A stretch of 49,984 nt of DNA from NCBI GenBank assembly GCA_964444135.1, contig CAYUFX010000026.1:1-49984 (forward strand), given 5' to 3'. Numbering within the stretch: the stretch's first letter is position 1; every line of letters begins with the position of its first letter. This DNA is from NIOZ-UU13 sp964444135 (lineage in GTDB: Bacteria; Planctomycetota; Phycisphaerae; Sedimentisphaerales; Anaerobacaceae). Under the pieces are notes generated by a model. The model did not search any database. It saw nothing but the letters and a program-made list of their open reading frames with translations, and was not told where the DNA came from. The translations under genes and the position numbers were made by a program. Below are positions 1 to 8,597 of the stretch, piece by piece.

Positions 1-2
1 GG

Positions 3-1307
3 AAAACCGAGTTGGGTGTTTTGAGCGTTAAGGAAAAGGTGGTTGGCTTAACTAAATTCGAAGACGACAGATTATCGTTCCCTCAGCCTGTCGATTTAAC
101 AGGTGAGCCGGTGGCGATGGAGCTCGCCGATGTTGATAACGACGGCAGTGTGGACTGCCTTTATATATCAACAGATAGCAACAATATTAGAACTCTCAGC
201 ACAATCTACAATCTGTCGGAAACAGAAAAACGGCGAACTGGTTTGGCAAAGGGTAGAGGTAGAAAGTCTAAGATTACCGAAAAAGTTGGTGAAACCGGAC
301 CTGCTTTAGAGCTTAAGAAGCTTACCTCTAATCCGGATGGTCTGAAAGTGCTTGACGTTGACCAGGATGGCTTACAGGACGTTCTGATATTTGTCAGCTA
401 TGAGCCTCCCATATTAGTTCGCCAGACAGAAAAGAGGAAATTTGAAGTAGTTGACTCACCGAAGGCGCAGGCAAGTTTGATTAAAGATGCGTCTCTGCGT
501 TCAATTGCCCTGGCCAATGTGGACGGCAAGGCGGGTGAAGAGCTGCTGGTAGCACAAAAGAACTTCGCAAGAAGCCTGGTTTTCTCGGATGGCCTGCAGT
601 GGAGTGTTATCGATCAATATAATGCCAAGAGCACCGAGAACCAAATATCGGCTGTCGCTGCTTATGATATTTACGGGGACCCCGCAAGGCGGGAACCCGG
701 CGAGGATTTGGAGGAACCCCGCAAGGCGGGAACACAAAGCAGGCCTGCTATTTTACTGCTGGATGGTCGAAAGGGTCAGCTTCAGATACTTAAAACCGGT
801 AATGACAAGACCTATCGTGTCGAAAAGGAGCTGGATGTCGGCAAGTGGAATGCCGCGGTACATCTCAAAATGCTGTTCGCACCGCTTACAGGTAACGAGG
901 CTAAAAGCCTGCTGCTGTTCGACAGCGGGAAATTTGCACTCATAGCCGGGCCGAGCGGCAGTGATGTTGTGCGGCATTTGGAACAGTCGTTCAACTATGA
1001 GACAAAAATAAAAGATGGCATATACGGTAACCTTACAGCGGGAGATATAAACCACGATGGCCGAACCGATATTATTATGGTAGAATTGAGGCGCAATCAC
1101 ATCGAAATACTTGCTCTTGACGCAGGTCTCAAGCCAATTCCTGCGATGCGTTTTAAGATATTCGAGCAAAAAAATTACCGCGATAAGGGGCCCCCTAAGC
1201 CCAACGTTGAGCCGCGAGAGTTAAAGGTCGCTGACGTAACAAACGATGGTAAAGACGATCTAGTAACTGTTATCCACGACCGCATAATTATTTATCCTCA
1301 AGATTAA
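3..1307 (+). CDS. FG-GAP/VCBS-repeat protein, 5' end outside window
   Basis: The reading frame is already open at the window edge. The first possible start (TTG at 12) has no upstream signal, so the gene almost certainly begins before the window. About 430 residues are visible. At least four Asp-rich, calcium-binding-type loops recur: DVDNDGSVD, DVDQDGLQD, DINHDGRTD and DVTNDGKDD, each followed by a hydrophobic beta strand. This is the hallmark of FG-GAP/VCBS beta-propeller blades, usually found in exported proteins. Partner and substrate cannot be inferred. The middle of the gene holds two in-frame copies of a GC palindrome at 679-733, giving a charged linker that does not look like propeller sequence. 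mnmA follows after 23 bases. Confidence 0.85.
   Translation, partial: KTELGVLSVKEKVVGLTKFEDDRLSFPQPVDLTGEPVAMELADVDNDGSVDCLYISTDSNNIRTLSTIYNLSETEKRRTGLAKGRGRKSKITEKVGETGPALELKKLTSNPDGLKVLDVDQDGLQDVLIFVSYEPPILVRQTEKRKFEVVDSPKAQASLIKDASLRSIALANVDGKAGEELLVAQKNFARSLVFSDGLQWSVIDQYNAKSTENQISAVAAYDIYGDPARREPGEDLEEPRKAGTQSRPAILLLDGRKGQLQILKTGNDKTYRVEKELDVGKWNAAVHLKMLFAPLTGNEAKSLLLFDSGKFALIAGPSGSDVVRHLEQSFNYETKIKDGIYGNLTAGDINHDGRTDIIMVELRRNHIEILALDAGLKPIPAMRFKIFEQKNYRDKGPPKPNVEPRELKVADVTNDGKDDLVTVIHDRIIIYPQD
679..733. repeat. Two copies of a GC palindrome inside a coding region
   Basis: ACCCCGCAAGGCGGGAAC occurs at 679-696 and again at 716-733. Each copy is a small hairpin (CCCGC/GCGGG type). They are read in frame in the FG-GAP gene and encode the linker around DPARREPGED and EEPRKAG. 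A related palindrome lies in the sulfatase gene at 19087-19110. Confidence 0.8.
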
Positions 1308-1330
1308 TTTCGTATTGCATATAGAGTAGA

Positions 1331-2386
1331 ATGGTAAGCGATGGGAAAAAGGTTTTTATTGCACTTAGTGGCGGGGTTGATAGCTCGACCGCTGCTGCAT
1401 TACTGAACCAGAATGGCTTCAATTGTGCAGGCGTATTTATGATTACCTGCGACAAGAGCCACCATGCGCAGGAAGACGCCAAACAAATGTGCGAGAAATT
1501 GGGTATAAAGCTTTATGTGCTGGATCTCCGCAGTGATTTTGAGCGAATTCTTGACTATTTTTGCAGTGAATACAGAAAAGCTCGGACGCCAAACCCGTGC
1601 GTTTTGTGCAACAGATATATTAAATTTGGGAAATTGTGGGATTTTGCACGAAGTAATGGAGCCGGGTTGCTTGCCACAGGTCATTATGCAAGGATTCTTG
1701 AGCACAATAACCATATAGGCTTATACGAGAGTCTTAATGCTGCTAAAGACCAGTCCTATGTTTTATCAATGCTCGATAAGGAGATATTACCTTACATTAT
1801 CTTACCGATGGGTAACTATTCCAAGGACCAGACGCGTCAGATAGCAGCAAAGTTCGGTTTAGGTATTGAACATAAGGCTGAATCTCAGGAGCTATGTTTT
1901 GTACCAGAAGATGATTATGTAGCTTTGCTTGAGCAGCGGTGCCCGGAACTTGTCCGCAAGGGAAATATTATCGATAGCAGCGGCAAGGTTCTCGGCGAAC
2001 ACAACGGCGTGCACAGGTTCACCATCGGTCAACGGCGAGGGCTGCGAGTTGCGATGGGCAAGCCTTATTATGTAGTGAAGATTAATGCCGAAAATAATAC
2101 GGTTACGCTTGGCCCGAAAGAAGAAGTTATGCACAGCGAACTTTGGGCAAGAGGAGTGAATTGGCTTATCGATGAGCCGGCCTCATCTTTTCAGGCGAAG
2201 GTGAAAATACGCTACAACGATAGAGGCTCTCCAGCGAGGGTTTCTCCGCAAGGGAGCAGCGTTACCGTTGAGTTTGATGAGCCAAATTCGGCCATAACGC
2301 CGGGCCAGTTAGCCGCTTTCTATGTTCAGGAAGGAAAAAACAGCCGGCTCATTGGCGGCGCATGGATTGACAAGGCATCAAATTAG
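1331..2386 (+). CDS. mnmA: tRNA-specific 2-thiouridylase MnmA
   Basis: MnmA activates C2 of uridine-34 in Lys, Glu and Gln tRNAs by adenylation and inserts sulfur, giving the 2-thio group of mnm5s2U. The PP-loop ATP motif ALSGGVDSS lies at residues 11-19. The conserved catalytic cysteine is in TPNPCVLCN (Cys90) and the second, persulfide-forming cysteine is in SQELCFVPED (Cys189). LATGHYARI and KDQSYVLSML are also family motifs. At 351 residues it has the normal full length, with the C-terminal beta domain present (TIGQRRGL, then TPGQLAAFY). The ATG at 1331 places the PP-loop at its usual distance from the N-terminus. The sulfur-relay partner is not in the window. Confidence 0.97.
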   Translation: MVSDGKKVFIALSGGVDSSTAAALLNQNGFNCAGVFMITCDKSHHAQEDAKQMCEKLGIKLYVLDLRSDFERILDYFCSEYRKARTPNPCVLCNRYIKFGKLWDFARSNGAGLLATGHYARILEHNNHIGLYESLNAAKDQSYVLSMLDKEILPYIILPMGNYSKDQTRQIAAKFGLGIEHKAESQELCFVPEDDYVALLEQRCPELVRKGNIIDSSGKVLGEHNGVHRFTIGQRRGLRVAMGKPYYVVKINAENNTVTLGPKEEVMHSELWARGVNWLIDEPASSFQAKVKIRYNDRGSPARVSPQGSSVTVEFDEPNSAITPGQLAAFYVQEGKNSRLIGGAWIDKASN

Positions 2387-2423
2387 TTAGTATTACACTG
2401 ACAAGAATGTACGTCTTTTAAAT

Positions 2424-3476
2424 ATGCGAATAAACGATGACATTTTGGACCTGCTCAGAGAAGAGGGGGCTGAAGCTGCGCGGAAATCGCAACGAGGGGT
2501 GATATTACAGCCGGGAGCGATTGGCGATTGTATATTGACGCTGCCGTTAGCTGCGTTTATGAAGGACGTTCTCAGATTGGGCGGAGTTGATATTCTTGGG
2601 CATAGTGAATACGTCGGTATTTTACCAGGCAGGACCTGTATTGACAGCATCAGTTCCATAGATTCGATAGATTTACATCGATTGTTTGTGGAAACGAAGG
2701 CATTTGACCTCAAGGACGGGGATCCTTTGATAAACACATTTTCAGGTTATGCCTGGATCGCGACATTTTTGGGTGAGCCGGACAGCAACTTTGAACAAAA
2801 CCTGATTTTCACCGCCAATTGCAGCCATAGTGCGGAAGTTATAACACTGTCTATGAAGCCGCCAAAAGATTTCTCCAGACATTTAACCGACTTTTATATA
2901 GAGCATTTTATCAACCAGAGCGGTTTATCTTTGCAGCCCCGGCAGGTTAGGCCGGGTGATTGCTCAATAAAAGCAACCGACGCAGATATAGCCCAAGGTA
3001 AGGAACTGCTGAAAGAAACAGGCCTTGAGCCTGGTCAGAAGCTGGTGGTTATTCAGCCGGGCAGTGGTGGACTTAGCAAATGCTGGTACCTTGATAATTT
3101 TTTGGCTGTGGCCAAAGAGCTTGATTCAAAAGGTATTGAAGTAATCTTCTTATTAGGGCCTGCTGAGGTGGACAGATTCAACGGTGCAACAATTAAGAAC
3201 ATAAGCAAGTTTGCAAGGTGCCTGAGGGATTTGTCCTTGGCGCAGGTACTGGGGCTTTTGAGCTGTTCGAGCGGGTTCATCGGCAACGATAGCGGGATTA
3301 CGCATCTGGCTGCCGGGTTGGGGGTCAGGACGTTAGCTGTTTTTGGCCCAACTAATCCGGCAGTATATATACCCATTGGGCCGGCTGTAAAAGTATTTGC
3401 GAACAATACTGCAGCTTTTGCCAAGAAACCTTCAGCGAGCCTGCAGCGTGAGCTTTTGGATGTTTTTATGGCGTAA
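2424..3476 (+). CDS. Glycosyltransferase family 9 (heptosyltransferase-like)
   Basis: This is a predicted cytoplasmic GT-B glycosyltransferase of family 9, the group that includes LPS core heptosyltransferases. The N-terminal signature QPGAIGDCILTLP matches the family's GxxGDxxLxxP motif. The second domain has VVIQPGSGGLSKCWYLDNF, then the nucleotide-sugar-binding segment GNDSGITHLAAGLGVRTLA followed by FGPTNP. Length (350 residues) is normal. The upstream Shine-Dalgarno is weak. It sits 37 bases after mnmA and upstream of lpxD/lpxI, which fits a role in lipid A-core or other envelope glycan synthesis. The sugar transferred is unknown; ADP-heptose is only one possibility. Confidence 0.88.
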   Translation: MRINDDILDLLREEGAEAARKSQRGVILQPGAIGDCILTLPLAAFMKDVLRLGGVDILGHSEYVGILPGRTCIDSISSIDSIDLHRLFVETKAFDLKDGDPLINTFSGYAWIATFLGEPDSNFEQNLIFTANCSHSAEVITLSMKPPKDFSRHLTDFYIEHFINQSGLSLQPRQVRPGDCSIKATDADIAQGKELLKETGLEPGQKLVVIQPGSGGLSKCWYLDNFLAVAKELDSKGIEVIFLLGPAEVDRFNGATIKNISKFARCLRDLSLAQVLGLLSCSSGFIGNDSGITHLAAGLGVRTLAVFGPTNPAVYIPIGPAVKVFANNTAAFAKKPSASLQRELLDVFMA

Positions 3477-3561
3477 TGAATGTCCGAGAGCCTCGTTCAG
3501 ACCAGACAGCACAAGGTATTACAGGAGAAACTTTTTTTTCAATAGAGATAGACTTCAAGCA

Positions 3562-3629
3562 GTTGACCCCGTTAGAAATTCTAAATGAGTACTGATACTT
3601 AGAAAAAAGGGATTTCTAACGGGGTTGAC
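3562..3629. repeat. Perfect 18-bp inverted repeat (MITE-like)
   Basis: The left arm GTTGACCCCGTTAGAAAT (3562-3579) and right arm ATTTCTAACGGGGTTGAC (3612-3629) are exact reverse complements separated by 32 bases. No ORF lies inside. A shorter relative with CCCCGTTAGAGT and ACTCTAATGGGG arms occurs at 484-514 past 46000 (46484-46514). This suggests a dispersed non-autonomous element. Confidence 0.85.
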
Positions 3630-3654
3630 CACCGACCGATTTTTCTGTTATAAT
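3625..3654 (+). promoter_or_regulatory. Sigma-70-like promoter for lpxD
   Basis: TTGACC (3625-3630) and TATAAT (3649-3654) are separated by 18 bases, and the -10 is preceded by TG one base away (extended -10). The -35 box lies within the right arm of the 18-bp inverted repeat, so the repeat contributes half of this promoter. It lies 110 bases upstream of the lpxD start. Confidence 0.65.
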
Positions 3655-3683
3655 AACAAGGTTTTAATATTGCCCTATGATTT

Positions 3684-3708
3684 GTGGACTTCGGCGAGCT
3701 CAGTCGAA
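3684..3708 (+). repeat. Dispersed repeat GGACTTCGGCGAGCTCAGT, copy 1
   Basis: The core GGACTTCGGCGAGCTCAGT (19 bases) is found here in the lpxD leader. It also occurs in reverse complement inside two VWA genes at 31873-31894 and 33957-33980. Copy 1 and the 31873 copy are identical over 22 bases. If read from the ATG at 3684 it would encode DFGELSR, but this is repeat sequence and not the lpxD N-terminus. Confidence 0.8.
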
Positions 3709-3764
3709 TCGCAATCGGGTATGTCAGATGTAGTCTAAAAGAGATTTCTCGTAAAGGTGTCTAT

Positions 3765-4838
3765 ATGCAGGAAAAAACTTTGGGCGAATTAGCTGAATAC
3801 GTGGATGGGCGGGTCTGTGGCGACCCTAATGTGATAATTAAGTCAGCATCGACACTTACCAGGGCGGGCGAAGGTGACATTAGCTTCCTGACCAACCGTA
3901 AATATGAGAAGCAACTGCGGACGACCAGGGCAAGTGCGGTAATCGTCGGTAAGGAAACGCCCACAGCTTCGGTTCCCCTTCTGATAGCCGAGGACCCCTA
4001 TTATGCCTTTATGCAGATAATGGTGCTGCTTCACGGGCATCGTAAGCATAAAAAGGTAGGGATAAGCACTCGGGCTTCAATTTCTGACAGTGCGAAAATT
4101 GGCGCAGACTGCCAAATTCATGATTATGCAACAATAGCCGATGGGGCAAAAATCGGCGACGGCTGCATAATCTATCCCTGCGTACACGTTGGGCAAGGTG
4201 TGCAAATTGGTAATGACAGTATAATCTATCCCAATGTTACTATTTACGATGGATGTAAAATAGGCAATCGTGTAATTATAAATGCGAATTCGACAATAGG
4301 CGAAGACGGGTTCGGCTATGCCACCCATAAGGGCATACACCACAAAATACCACAAACTGGTATTGTGGTTATAGAAGATGACGTTGAAATCGGTGCTTGC
4401 TGCGGGATCGAACGAGGCACACTTGGTGACACAGTGATAAGCCAGGGTAGTAAGCTGGGCGACCTTGTTACGATAGGTCACGGCACAAGAATCGGTCCAC
4501 ATTGTTTGCTTGTGGCTCAGGTGGGAATTGCCGGCTCGACTACTCTCGGGCATCATTGTTTAGTCGGTGGGCAGGTCGGTATTGTGGGTCATATCAACAT
4601 CGGAAACAATGTTACGATTGCAGCCCAGGCTGGTGTTATTAACAACATTCCGGACGGCAAAGTGGTCTTGGGTGCGCCCGCTATCGAAGCAAACCAGGGC
4701 AAGCGAGCATACGGCATGATACAATATCTGCCTGAAATACGGCAAAGCATTCGCGACCTTCAGAGCCGAATGGAACGAATTTCCTCACTTACCGAATCCA
4801 ATTCTGAAGGGACTCCATCCCCGCCTTTGGAGGGATGA
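3765..4838 (+). CDS. lpxD: UDP-3-O-acylglucosamine N-acyltransferase LpxD
   Basis: LpxD adds the second (N-linked) acyl chain to UDP-3-O-acylglucosamine in lipid A synthesis. I start it at the ATG at 3765 (MQEKTLGELAEYV), which has an AAAGG-type ribosome site and matches the family N-terminus. The upstream ATG at 3684 only adds repeat-derived residues. The N-terminal uridine-binding domain is followed from about residue 100 by many left-handed beta-helix hexapeptide repeats of the I-G-x-x-x-x type. The catalytic-His neighbourhood is in the GDLVTIGHGTRIG and GHHCLVGGQVGI region. The last residues (GTPSPPLEG) come from a GC-rich repeat-like sequence. Length is about 357 residues, slightly longer than usual. 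Confidence 0.95.
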   Translation: MQEKTLGELAEYVDGRVCGDPNVIIKSASTLTRAGEGDISFLTNRKYEKQLRTTRASAVIVGKETPTASVPLLIAEDPYYAFMQIMVLLHGHRKHKKVGISTRASISDSAKIGADCQIHDYATIADGAKIGDGCIIYPCVHVGQGVQIGNDSIIYPNVTIYDGCKIGNRVIINANSTIGEDGFGYATHKGIHHKIPQTGIVVIEDDVEIGACCGIERGTLGDTVISQGSKLGDLVTIGHGTRIGPHCLLVAQVGIAGSTTLGHHCLVGGQVGIVGHINIGNNVTIAAQAGVINNIPDGKVVLGAPAIEANQGKRAYGMIQYLPEIRQSIRDLQSRMERISSLTESNSEGTPSPPLEG

Positions 4839-4975
4839 GCTTACCCCTGCCCGCCGCCCCGGCTCGCGTCGGAAGACGCGGGGGCAGGCAAAACAGAGGT
4901 AATAAATCGCGAAATGGCAAGCCTTAAAAGCCCGCTGCCTGCACCTGTGTTTGCCTCGACACAGGTGGAGCAGGC
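4839..4975. repeat. GC-rich palindromes after lpxD
   Basis: Two REP-like palindromes follow the lpxD stop. The first, at about 4848-4890, starts with CCTGCCCGCCGCCCCGG and ends with CGCGGGGGCAGG. The second, at about 4937-4974, has arms CCTGCACCTGTG and CACAGGTGGAGCAGG. No gene is seen. They could act as transcript-stabilising hairpins, but neither is followed by a T run. Confidence 0.6.
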
Positions 4976-4999
4976 ACAGGTGAGCAATAGGACAATTTA

Positions 5000-5072
5000 A
5001 AGAGCCTAAAGTTTGAAGTGCCTAAAGTGTCTAAAATCTAATAAACTCGTTCCTTATAACTTTAGGCACTTA
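5000..5072. repeat. AGTGCCTAAAGT inverted repeat, copy 1
   Basis: Several AGTGCCTAAAGT-like words are followed by the inverse, with CTTATAACTTTAGGCACTT at 5053-5071. The same 19-base string recurs at 38909-38927 in another gap with the same arrangement. This is a dispersed intergenic repeat with no coding potential. The remainder of the gap, 5073-5144, shows nothing recognisable. Confidence 0.75.
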
Positions 5073-5144
5073 AACTCAAAATATAAGTAAAATGAATTTC
5101 AGAACCAATGACGTTGAGATTGGTTTGGATGCGCAAACGATATT

Positions 5145-5981
5145 ATGAATAGTTCAGATGTGCTTGGTTTAATTGCTGGAGAAGGCAGACTGCCCTTTCT
5201 TGTAGCTGCCGGCGCCAAAGAGGCAGGGTTAAGAGTAATTTGCGTCGGCTTAGCGGAAACGGCTGAGCACAGCCTCGCTGACGAAGTTGATGTGTTTTAT
5301 AGAGTTGCGATTGCCCGGCCGGGGGCCTGGATACGAAAGTTGAGAAAGCACAGCGTAAGGCGAACGATTATGGTTGGGCGAGTGCCAAAGGGAAGACTTT
5401 TCACGCCATGGCGAATCCTGCGGTATCTGCCCGACTGGCGAGCATTCAGGATATATTACTGGCGGCTGCGGGGCAAGAACAAACTGACAGATTCGCTTTT
5501 GTGTGCCGTGGCCGACGAGCTGGCAAGCGGCGGGATAGTACTGGAGAACTCAATTATGTATTGCAAGGAACACCTGGCAACGGCGGGCCTGATGACGACG
5601 ACACCACTGCGACCGTCGGCCAGAGGTGATATTGAATTCGGCTGGGAGATAGTTAAAAAGCTCGGCGAGCTGGATATAGGACAGGCGATTGCGATGAAGG
5701 AAAAAGAGGTAATCGCCGTCGAGGCAATAGAAGGTACAGCAGAGATGATCGAGCGAGCGGGCCGATTCTGTAAATCGGGAGGCTGGACACTAATCAAGGC
5801 TTCGAAACCCCACCAGGACATGCGTTTTGATGTGCCGTGCGTGGGCCCTGATACTATCAGAAGTCTGGCCGAAAACGGAGGCAAATGTCTGGTTGTGGAG
5901 GCGGCCAAGACGATAATTGTCGACAAACCCGAGACAATAAAACTTGCCAATCAATTAGGCATAACTATTCTGGGGCGCTAA
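5145..5981 (+). CDS. lpxI: UDP-2,3-diacylglucosamine pyrophosphatase LpxI
   Basis: This DUF1009-family protein has the length expected of LpxI (278 residues). LpxI hydrolyses UDP-2,3-diacylglucosamine to lipid X and UMP, replacing LpxH in many bacteria. Family landmarks are the N-terminal LGLIAGEGRLPFLVA, the mid-protein IAVEAIEGTAEMIERAG, and the C-terminal DVPCVGPDTIRSLAENGG followed by VVEAAKTIIVDKPE. These are the conserved C-terminal catalytic-domain blocks. With lpxD just upstream, it places lipid A synthesis in this segment. The next gene begins only four bases after its stop, suggesting co-transcription and a shared lipid A-decoration role. Confidence 0.93.
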   Translation: MNSSDVLGLIAGEGRLPFLVAAGAKEAGLRVICVGLAETAEHSLADEVDVFYRVAIARPGAWIRKLRKHSVRRTIMVGRVPKGRLFTPWRILRYLPDWRAFRIYYWRLRGKNKLTDSLLCAVADELASGGIVLENSIMYCKEHLATAGLMTTTPLRPSARGDIEFGWEIVKKLGELDIGQAIAMKEKEVIAVEAIEGTAEMIERAGRFCKSGGWTLIKASKPHQDMRFDVPCVGPDTIRSLAENGGKCLVVEAAKTIIVDKPETIKLANQLGITILGR

Positions 5982-5985
5982 TATC

Positions 5986-7497
5986 TTGCATAGCATTTTC
6001 AACAAAGTACGACGCAATAATAGCACGATATATATCAATAAGAATTTCCGCAACGGTATTCTTGAACAGGGATTATTAGCCGGTGAAACAGAGCTACAAA
6101 AACGCTACGCGACAGTAACAATCCCGTCATCAGAGTTTACACGTGTATATAAATTCGCAGTAACATTTGACGGTGTTAGCAGAGAGCTTTATTTTAAAAA
6201 ATATCTGCAAAGGTCTGTTTTGGATATTATCAAACATCTCGTACGCGACAGTCGCGCCAAGCGAGCCTTTAAGGCATCACTGATGTTAGCCGAAAACGGC
6301 TTTGATGTTCCTACCATCATTGCGATGGGTGAATACAGATTTAGCTTTTTCAATACAGGAAATTTTTTTGTTACTTCTCAGGTTGAAGACGCAGAGAATA
6401 TTTATCATTTTTTTGCTGAGACGCCGGGAAACTTGACCAAAGAACAATTGCGATACAAACGCGAATTAATACGAGCACTTGGGCGAACTATAGGCAGAAT
6501 GCACGCAAAGGCTATTTTTCACGGCGATTTGCGATTGGGTAACGTATTGGCTAGGCAGAAGAATAACCGTTGGCGTTTTTTTTTCCTTGATAATGAGCGC
6601 ACAAAAAGATTCCGCAGGTTACCTTTCCAGCTTCAGCTAAAAAACCTGGTTCAAGTTAATATGATCCCTCGGCACATGATAACCAATACAGACCGGATGA
6701 GATTTTTCAAAGAATATTGGGCTGAAAATCGAAGTATTAAAAAGCAGAAAACAGCCTTGATAAAAAAAGTTCTCCGTAAAACTAATCTGCGTTTAAGTAA
6801 GAAAAGAAAAGTTAGCAGAGAGCTGAGAAAGTGTCTAAGGAACAACGCCAGATACCTACGATTTAAGACTGACAGGTATGTTGCAGTGTTTGACAGAGCT
6901 TTTTGTCGGGACGCGGAGTCACTTGATTTTATAGAACAAATAGATTCGCTTATGGATAAGGGACAGATTCTTAAGAACGGCGACACCTCCTATGTGTCCC
7001 GCCTGACGTGGAACGACAAAGATGTGGTAGTTAAACGATATAATTACAGGGGGTTTATTCATTCGCTGCGCCATACTATCAAGAGGTCCCGTGCCCGGCG
7101 TGGGTGGCTGCACGGACATCGGCTCGTGATGCTGAATATAGCTACGCCGAAGCCCTTGGCCTATATCGAGCAGTATAGGGGAAAGCTTATATGGCAACCT
7201 TATCTTATAACCGAATATGTTAAAGGACAGAACTTTTATTATTTTCTTCGGGATGATAAAACTAACGACCAGCGGCGGTCAAATGCGATTCAGCAGGTCA
7301 AAGACCTACTCGATAAGTTGGGAAAATACCGTATAACTCACGGCGACCTGAAGCATTCAAATATACTAATTACAGAAAATGGACTTGTTCTGACTGACCT
7401 TGATGGTCTGAAAGCACATAGATGGACGTGGCTGTTTAAAATCAAAAGGGCTAAAGATTTAACCCGCATAGCCCAAGATAAGCAGTCTGAAAGGTGA
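5986..7497 (+). CDS. Double LPS-kinase-like protein (two WaaP/InaA-type kinase domains)
   Basis: Two kinase catalytic loops lie in one 503-residue chain. HGDLRLGNVL (His179) is followed by FFLDNERT in the metal-binding position. HGDLKHSNIL (His452) is followed by LTDLDGLKAH. Each is preceded by its own N-lobe-like segment (near 50-150 and 325-440), the second with VVVKRYNYRGF as a likely ATP-lysine strand. This resembles the lipopolysaccharide kinase (WaaP, Kdo kinase) superfamily, which phosphorylates inner-core sugars. Single-domain members are about 230-270 residues, so this looks like a tandem fusion. The chosen TTG start lies four bases after lpxI; a later start cannot be excluded. Substrate is inferred from context only. 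Confidence 0.8.
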   Translation: MHSIFNKVRRNNSTIYINKNFRNGILEQGLLAGETELQKRYATVTIPSSEFTRVYKFAVTFDGVSRELYFKKYLQRSVLDIIKHLVRDSRAKRAFKASLMLAENGFDVPTIIAMGEYRFSFFNTGNFFVTSQVEDAENIYHFFAETPGNLTKEQLRYKRELIRALGRTIGRMHAKAIFHGDLRLGNVLARQKNNRWRFFFLDNERTKRFRRLPFQLQLKNLVQVNMIPRHMITNTDRMRFFKEYWAENRSIKKQKTALIKKVLRKTNLRLSKKRKVSRELRKCLRNNARYLRFKTDRYVAVFDRAFCRDAESLDFIEQIDSLMDKGQILKNGDTSYVSRLTWNDKDVVVKRYNYRGFIHSLRHTIKRSRARRGWLHGHRLVMLNIATPKPLAYIEQYRGKLIWQPYLITEYVKGQNFYYFLRDDKTNDQRRSNAIQQVKDLLDKLGKYRITHGDLKHSNILITENGLVLTDLDGLKAHRWTWLFKIKRAKDLTRIAQDKQSER

Positions 7498-7628
7498 AAA
7501 TATGAGCATACGAATTGATAGACAATTAAGGAATTGCCCGCGATCTGTTGGAAATTTAAAGTAGGTTGTTAGAAGAACATAAAAATGGCAAGAATTAAGG
7601 TCCCTCGATTGCTTCAAAGGATGTCTCA

Positions 7629-8597
7629 ATGCTAAGAAATTATTGGATTAACAAACAAATAGACAGTGTTTCCCAAAAACTTTCAGTTGTGAGCCGGCGG
7701 CCTATCGTATTGGCACCTCCGCGCCACATATCTTTAGAGGTGACCTCATTCTGTAATTTACGATGTCCAATGTGCAAATTAGGTCAAAAAAAATTAGGAC
7801 GAGACCTCGGATTAATGGATTTTAACAAATACACCAGCTTAATAGATGAGGTGGCTCCTTTTATAAGAAGGATAGGTTTTCCTTGGTATGGCGAACCTTT
7901 TTCACGAAAGGATTTCGGCCAATTTGTTAAATATGCCTCTTCAAAAGGGATGACAGTTAAAATACAAACTAACGGCACTCTTCTATACGAACATGAAATT
8001 GATTATTTGGTCAAAAGCAATATAAACCTGTTGAATGTTGCTATTGACGGTCTCGATCAGAAAATATATGAGACGTATCGCGTTGGAGGTAATCTCGAAA
8101 AAGTTACTGAAGGAGTAAAACGCCTCTTAAAATTGCGCAACGAGCGAAAAAGTAAATACCCAGAACGAATTCAAATGAGCTTCATCGTTTTCAAACACAA
8201 TGAGCATCAACTACCCTATGTAGAAGAGTTTGGAAAGAAACTGGGTGTTGACTGTGTTAAAATCAAAAGCGCTCACGTAGAACGACATGATGAAGGAGTA
8301 AAATATCTTCCATCTAATCCAGAATATTCACGCTATGAAGATAATTTAGCTCTAAAGTCGAGAAGGGACAAAATTCCCGGCTGTCCAGCCCTATGGCAGT
8401 CTGCGGTAATTTCCTGGGATGGCACAATGGGTTTATGTTGTTTTGATTACGACTGTGAGTATTCACCTGGCAACGTGTTCGAGGAAGGTTTTTTCAAAGT
8501 ATGGAGAGGTAATAAGCTTCAAGAATTTCGGCGTCGCGTCCTGAACGATAAAGAAAATATTTCACTTTGCAAAAGATGTCATAAGAGCCATGCTTGA
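7629..8597 (+). CDS. Radical SAM/SPASM enzyme
   Basis: CxxxCxxC at Cys42, Cys46 and Cys49 (SFCNLRCPMCKLG) would bind the 4Fe-4S cluster that cleaves S-adenosylmethionine. The C-terminal part has further cysteines (PGCPALW, GLCCFDYDC, LCKRCHKS), which form a SPASM-type auxiliary-cluster domain. At 322 residues it is typical of radical SAM enzymes found in sugar and envelope clusters. An AAAGGA ribosome site precedes the ATG. The next gene overlaps it by eight bases (ATGCTTGA), so the two are translationally coupled. The reaction is unknown; sugar or lipid modification is a contextual guess. The 131-base gap upstream holds no gene. Confidence 0.87.
   Translation: MLRNYWINKQIDSVSQKLSVVSRRPIVLAPPRHISLEVTSFCNLRCPMCKLGQKKLGRDLGLMDFNKYTSLIDEVAPFIRRIGFPWYGEPFSRKDFGQFVKYASSKGMTVKIQTNGTLLYEHEIDYLVKSNINLLNVAIDGLDQKIYETYRVGGNLEKVTEGVKRLLKLRNERKSKYPERIQMSFIVFKHNEHQLPYVEEFGKKLGVDCVKIKSAHVERHDEGVKYLPSNPEYSRYEDNLALKSRRDKIPGCPALWQSAVISWDGTMGLCCFDYDCEYSPGNVFEEGFFKVWRGNKLQEFRRRVLNDKENISLCKRCHKSHA

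Noticed and set aside
753..1169. Open frame on the minus strand inside the FG-GAP gene
   Set aside because: It is opposite a clear coding region with family motifs and has no recognisable features itself.
3684..3764. N-terminal extension of LpxD (starting DFGELSR)
   Set aside because: The extension is encoded by the dispersed GGACTTCGGCGAGCTCAGT repeat and lies before the conserved N-terminus at 3765, which has its own ribosome site.
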